Assembly (NCBI GenBank): GCA_963817615.1
Contig: CAWFPH010000003.1
Span: forward strand, 1,364,001-1,428,000
Direction: 5' to 3'
DNA length: 64,000 nucleotides
Source of the DNA: FEN-1219 sp963817615
GTDB taxonomy: Bacteria > Pseudomonadota > Gammaproteobacteria > Steroidobacterales > Rariloculaceae
The notes under the pieces are model-generated. The model did not search any database, had not been told where the DNA came from, and worked only from the letters and a program-made list of their open reading frames with translations. Both the position numbers and the translations under genes were made by a program. Below, one piece after another: positions 61,581 through 64,000 of the stretch (position 1 is its first letter; each line of letters begins with the position of its first letter).

Positions 61581-62762
61581 ATGAGTTTTGACGGCTTGTT
61601 GCACCTGTCGACGTGGGGCTACGTCGTGCTGACGCTCGTGTTGACCCATATCACGATCGCTAGCGTCACGATCTTCCTGCACCGCCACCAGGCGCATCGC
61701 GCACTCGCGCTGCATCCGGCCGTCAGCCACTTCTTCCGCTTTTGGCTCTGGCTCACGACGGGCATGGTGACCCGCGAATGGGTGGCCGTGCATCGCAAGC
61801 ATCACGCTCGCTGCGAGACCGAGGAGGACCCGCACAGCCCGCAGACGCGCGGCATCCTGAACGTACTCTTCGGCGGCGTCTGGCTGTACCGCACCGCCGC
61901 CCAACAACAGGACACGCTCGAGGCCTACGGGCGCGGCACGCCGGACGATTGGATCGAGCGGCGCGTCTACGGCCGACATCGCTTCCTCGGGCTCGGCGTG
62001 ATGCTCACGCTCGACTTCGTGCTGTTCGGCGCGATCGGGCTCGCGATCTTCGCCGTGCAGATGCTCTGGATTCCGTTCTGGGCGGCCGGCGTGATCAACG
62101 GCATCGGCCACTGGTTCGGCTACCGCAACTTCGAGACCCAGGACGCGTCGCGCAATATCATGCCGCTCGGGCTGCTGATCGGCGGCGAGGAATTCCACAA
62201 CAACCATCACGCCTACGCGTATTCCGCGAAGCTGGCGAACAAATGGTGGGAGCTCGACGTGGGCTGGCTGTACATCCGGCTGCTCGAGCGCCTCGGCCTT
62301 GCCACGGTCCGCAAAATCGCGCCGCGCACGTCGTTCGCGACCGGCAAGACCGCGATCGACGGCGATACGCTGCGCGCGATCGTCACGAACCGTTTCCACG
62401 TGCTCACGCTTTACGGCCGCAGCGTGATCGGCCCCGTGCTGCAGAAATATGCCGAGCGCGACGGCTTCTCGCCGCGCGGGCTCGCACGGATTCGGCGGCT
62501 GATGATCCGAGAGGGCTCGGTGCTCGGCCGCGACGCGACTGCGCGCCGCTCGCTCGACGCCGCGCTCGAGCGCAGCCCCACGCTGCGCACGGTCTATGAC
62601 TTCACGCAGCAGCTCAAGGCCGTTTGGCACCAGACCGGACGTACCGACGTCGACCGTCTGGGCCGCCTGCAGCGATGGTGTGCCGATGCCGAAGCAAGCG
62701 GCATTCGCGCGTTAGGCGACTTCGCACGGCAACTTCAGGGCTATACTGCTCAAGTCGCATAG
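61581..62762 (+). CDS. Acyl-lipid/acyl-CoA fatty acid desaturase
   Basis: A 393-residue membrane di-iron desaturase. The three histidine boxes are FLHRHQAHRAL (about residue 33), VAVHRKHHARCE (about 72) and GEEFHNNHHAYAY (about 205). Two or three membrane-helix pairs flank them. It most resembles delta-9 enzymes that make monounsaturated fatty acids. It has a longer C-terminal tail than the plain delta-9 group (about 140 residues after the last box, ending GYTAQVA). ATG at 61581. Confidence 0.92.
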   Translation: MSFDGLLHLSTWGYVVLTLVLTHITIASVTIFLHRHQAHRALALHPAVSHFFRFWLWLTTGMVTREWVAVHRKHHARCETEEDPHSPQTRGILNVLFGGVWLYRTAAQQQDTLEAYGRGTPDDWIERRVYGRHRFLGLGVMLTLDFVLFGAIGLAIFAVQMLWIPFWAAGVINGIGHWFGYRNFETQDASRNIMPLGLLIGGEEFHNNHHAYAYSAKLANKWWELDVGWLYIRLLERLGLATVRKIAPRTSFATGKTAIDGDTLRAIVTNRFHVLTLYGRSVIGPVLQKYAERDGFSPRGLARIRRLMIREGSVLGRDATARRSLDAALERSPTLRTVYDFTQQLKAVWHQTGRTDVDRLGRLQRWCADAEASGIRALGDFARQLQGYTAQVA

Positions 62763-62782
62763 CGTTCGCTCGGGGGGGCGCA

Positions 62783-63529
62783 ATGCTGCGGACCGAGATC
62801 ATCGGACTTGCAAGCATCGGCGTGCTCTGCGCGCTGCTCGCCGGCACCACGCTCGGCGCACCTGAAACCTCCGATTCCGTCGCACGGCTCGACGCGCTCG
62901 ACGCCGAGCTCACGGGACTCGAGCACGACATCGCCGAGCTCGAGGACATGAAAGCCATCCGGCGCTTGCAGCGTGCCTACGGCTACTACGTCGATCAGAA
63001 GGCGAGCGGCGAAATCGGCGCACTGTTCGCCGATGCGCCGGATGCGACCGCCGAGCTCGGCGGCTCCGGCGTCTACGTCGGTAAAGCGCGGATCACGGAG
63101 TTCTACCGCCGCATCATGGGCGGCGACGGACTGAAGCCCGGCGAGCTCTACAACCACATCATCCTGCAAGGCGCGGTGCACGTCGCGCCGGACGGCCGCA
63201 CCGCGAAGGGACGTTGGCGTGCGCTGATCGAGACCGGCGAGCACGGCAAGAGCGCCGACTGGGCCGAGGGCCCGTACGAGAACGAGTACGTCAAAGAGAA
63301 CGGCGTCTGGAAGTTCAGCAAGGTTCACTGGTACCAAACCGTCGCTGCACCGTACGAGCCGGGCTGGCACAAGGCGCCGCAGCCGCTGAATGGGCCGCTG
63401 CAAGACTTTCCGCCCGATCGGCCGCCGACGGCCGTCTACCTGTCGTATCCCGGCGCCTACCAACCGCCGTACCACTACAAGAATCCGGTGTCCGGCCGCT
63501 GTGAGCCCGGGATCTGCGATGCGCAGTAA
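62783..63529 (+). CDS. SnoaL/NTF2-like exported protein
   Basis: A 248-residue protein with an N-terminal hydrophobic segment (IIGLASIGVLCALLAGTTLG), a short coiled coil (ELTGLEHDIAELEDMKAIRRLQ), and a SnoaL-like domain (YGYYVDQKASGEIGALFAD, then GVYVGKARITEFYRRI). SnoaL-like domains occur in isomerases, dehydratases and binding proteins. The C-terminus is Pro/Tyr-rich (PGAYQPPYHYKNP). It overlaps a paralogous gene by 11 bases. Confidence 0.85.
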   Translation: MLRTEIIGLASIGVLCALLAGTTLGAPETSDSVARLDALDAELTGLEHDIAELEDMKAIRRLQRAYGYYVDQKASGEIGALFADAPDATAELGGSGVYVGKARITEFYRRIMGGDGLKPGELYNHIILQGAVHVAPDGRTAKGRWRALIETGEHGKSADWAEGPYENEYVKENGVWKFSKVHWYQTVAAPYEPGWHKAPQPLNGPLQDFPPDRPPTAVYLSYPGAYQPPYHYKNPVSGRCEPGICDAQ

Positions 63530-64000
63530 CCTCGCCCGGCGGCTCGCGCTCTACGCCGTCGCGATCGGTGTCGCCGGTGCGGCCGCGGCGCAGCCGGCAC
63601 CCGCGCAGGATCCGACCGCACGGGTCGCCGCGCTGCAAGCGCGCATCGCCGCCATCCAGTCGCGCGCCACGCGCGTCGACGACGTGAACGCCATCGAGAA
63701 TCTGCAGTCGACCTACGGCTATTACGTCGACAAGATGCTCTGGGACGAAGTGCTCGATTTGTTCGCCGACGACGCCACGCTCGAGATCGGCCCCAGCGGC
63801 GTCTACGTGGGCAAGGACAGCATCCGCCGCTATCTCTTGAGCTTGAGCGACGGCAAGCTCGGCCCCGTCCCGGGCGTGCTCTACGAGCACCTGCAGCTCG
63901 AGCCGATCGTCACTGTCGCCGCCGACGGCCGCACGGCGAAGGCGCGCTGGCACGGCTTGATGATGACCGGCATCGCAGGATCGGGCTCGGGCGGCAGTTG
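63519..64000 (+). CDS. SnoaL/NTF2-like exported protein, 3'-partial
   Basis: The 160-residue visible part is a paralogue of the preceding gene: signal peptide (LALYAVAIGVAGAAAAQ), coiled coil, then YGYYVDKMLWDEVLDLFADDATLEIGPSGVYVGKDSI. The ATG at 63519 overlaps the previous gene's end. The window ends within the domain. Confidence 0.85.
   Translation, partial: MRSNLARRLALYAVAIGVAGAAAAQPAPAQDPTARVAALQARIAAIQSRATRVDDVNAIENLQSTYGYYVDKMLWDEVLDLFADDATLEIGPSGVYVGKDSIRRYLLSLSDGKLGPVPGVLYEHLQLEPIVTVAADGRTAKARWHGLMMTGIAGSGSGGS

Overview
The window is 64 kb of dense, GC-rich DNA that looks like a chromosomal segment of a gammaproteobacterium. The best evidence is the order ruvC-ruvA-ruvB-ybgC-tolQ-tolR-tolA-tolB-pal-cpoB-queE-queC on one strand, which is a classic gammaproteobacterial arrangement. 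A Kdo hydroxylase, a family 9 glycosyltransferase, an outer-membrane barrel and two lipoproteins confirm a Gram-negative envelope. I see no phage, insertion sequence, CRISPR array or rRNA. The only RNA gene is a tRNA-Arg(CCT). Start codons overlapping stop codons (ATGA, GTGA, TTGA) are very common, so many genes are probably translationally coupled.

Layout. 1-1474: end of a DUF3592-like membrane protein with an apparent frameshift. 1545-10404 (minus): Holliday-junction resolution (ruvCAB), the Tol-Pal envelope machine and two queuosine genes. 10549-16239 (minus): sucA-sucB-lpdA, the 2-oxoglutarate dehydrogenase complex, with a good promoter at 16303-16330. 16341-18523 (minus): a DUF5658 membrane protein, a class I cytochrome c and a DUF3187 protein. 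18743-21032 (plus): a frameshifted DUF4397 lipoprotein and a secreted protein of unknown function, followed by the tRNA. 21474-26020 (plus): a SAM methyltransferase, an ABC ATPase, a permease fused to a betaine-type binding domain (EgtU/OpuC-like), and an MFS exporter, all overlapping. 26149-29868 (plus): a beta-barrel protein, an OFA-type MFS transporter and an M19 dipeptidase. 29876-32772 (minus): korB-korA, 2-oxoacid:ferredoxin oxidoreductase, divergent from two ferredoxin genes (33087-33814). 33840-35438 (minus): a cardiolipin-synthase-like lipoprotein. 35603-38363 (plus): an aldehyde dehydrogenase and a short MetE-like methyltransferase.

39507-47346 (minus) is the most interesting block. 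It is a compact operon for the activated-methyl cycle: a SAM methyltransferase carrying an in-frame HTH-like domain, a MetF-like reductase, MetK, a PfkB-type (adenosine?) kinase, AhcY and formate-THF ligase. A strong promoter with flanking inverted repeats precedes it. The MetE-like protein at 37239 could close the cycle by remethylating homocysteine. The methyl acceptor is unknown.

47573-51270: a BASS-family transporter, two cupins, a DUF6152 protein and a lone glgC. 51493-53508: LPS glycosyltransferase and Kdo hydroxylase. 53520-53867: a C-terminal remnant of a sialidase/BNR-type protein. 53917-58017: a MmgE/PrpD protein with a complete NitT/TauT-type ABC importer. 58449-64000: a DUF1552 protein, an ankyrin-repeat protein, a fatty-acid desaturase and two SnoaL/NTF2-like secreted proteins, the last cut by the window end.
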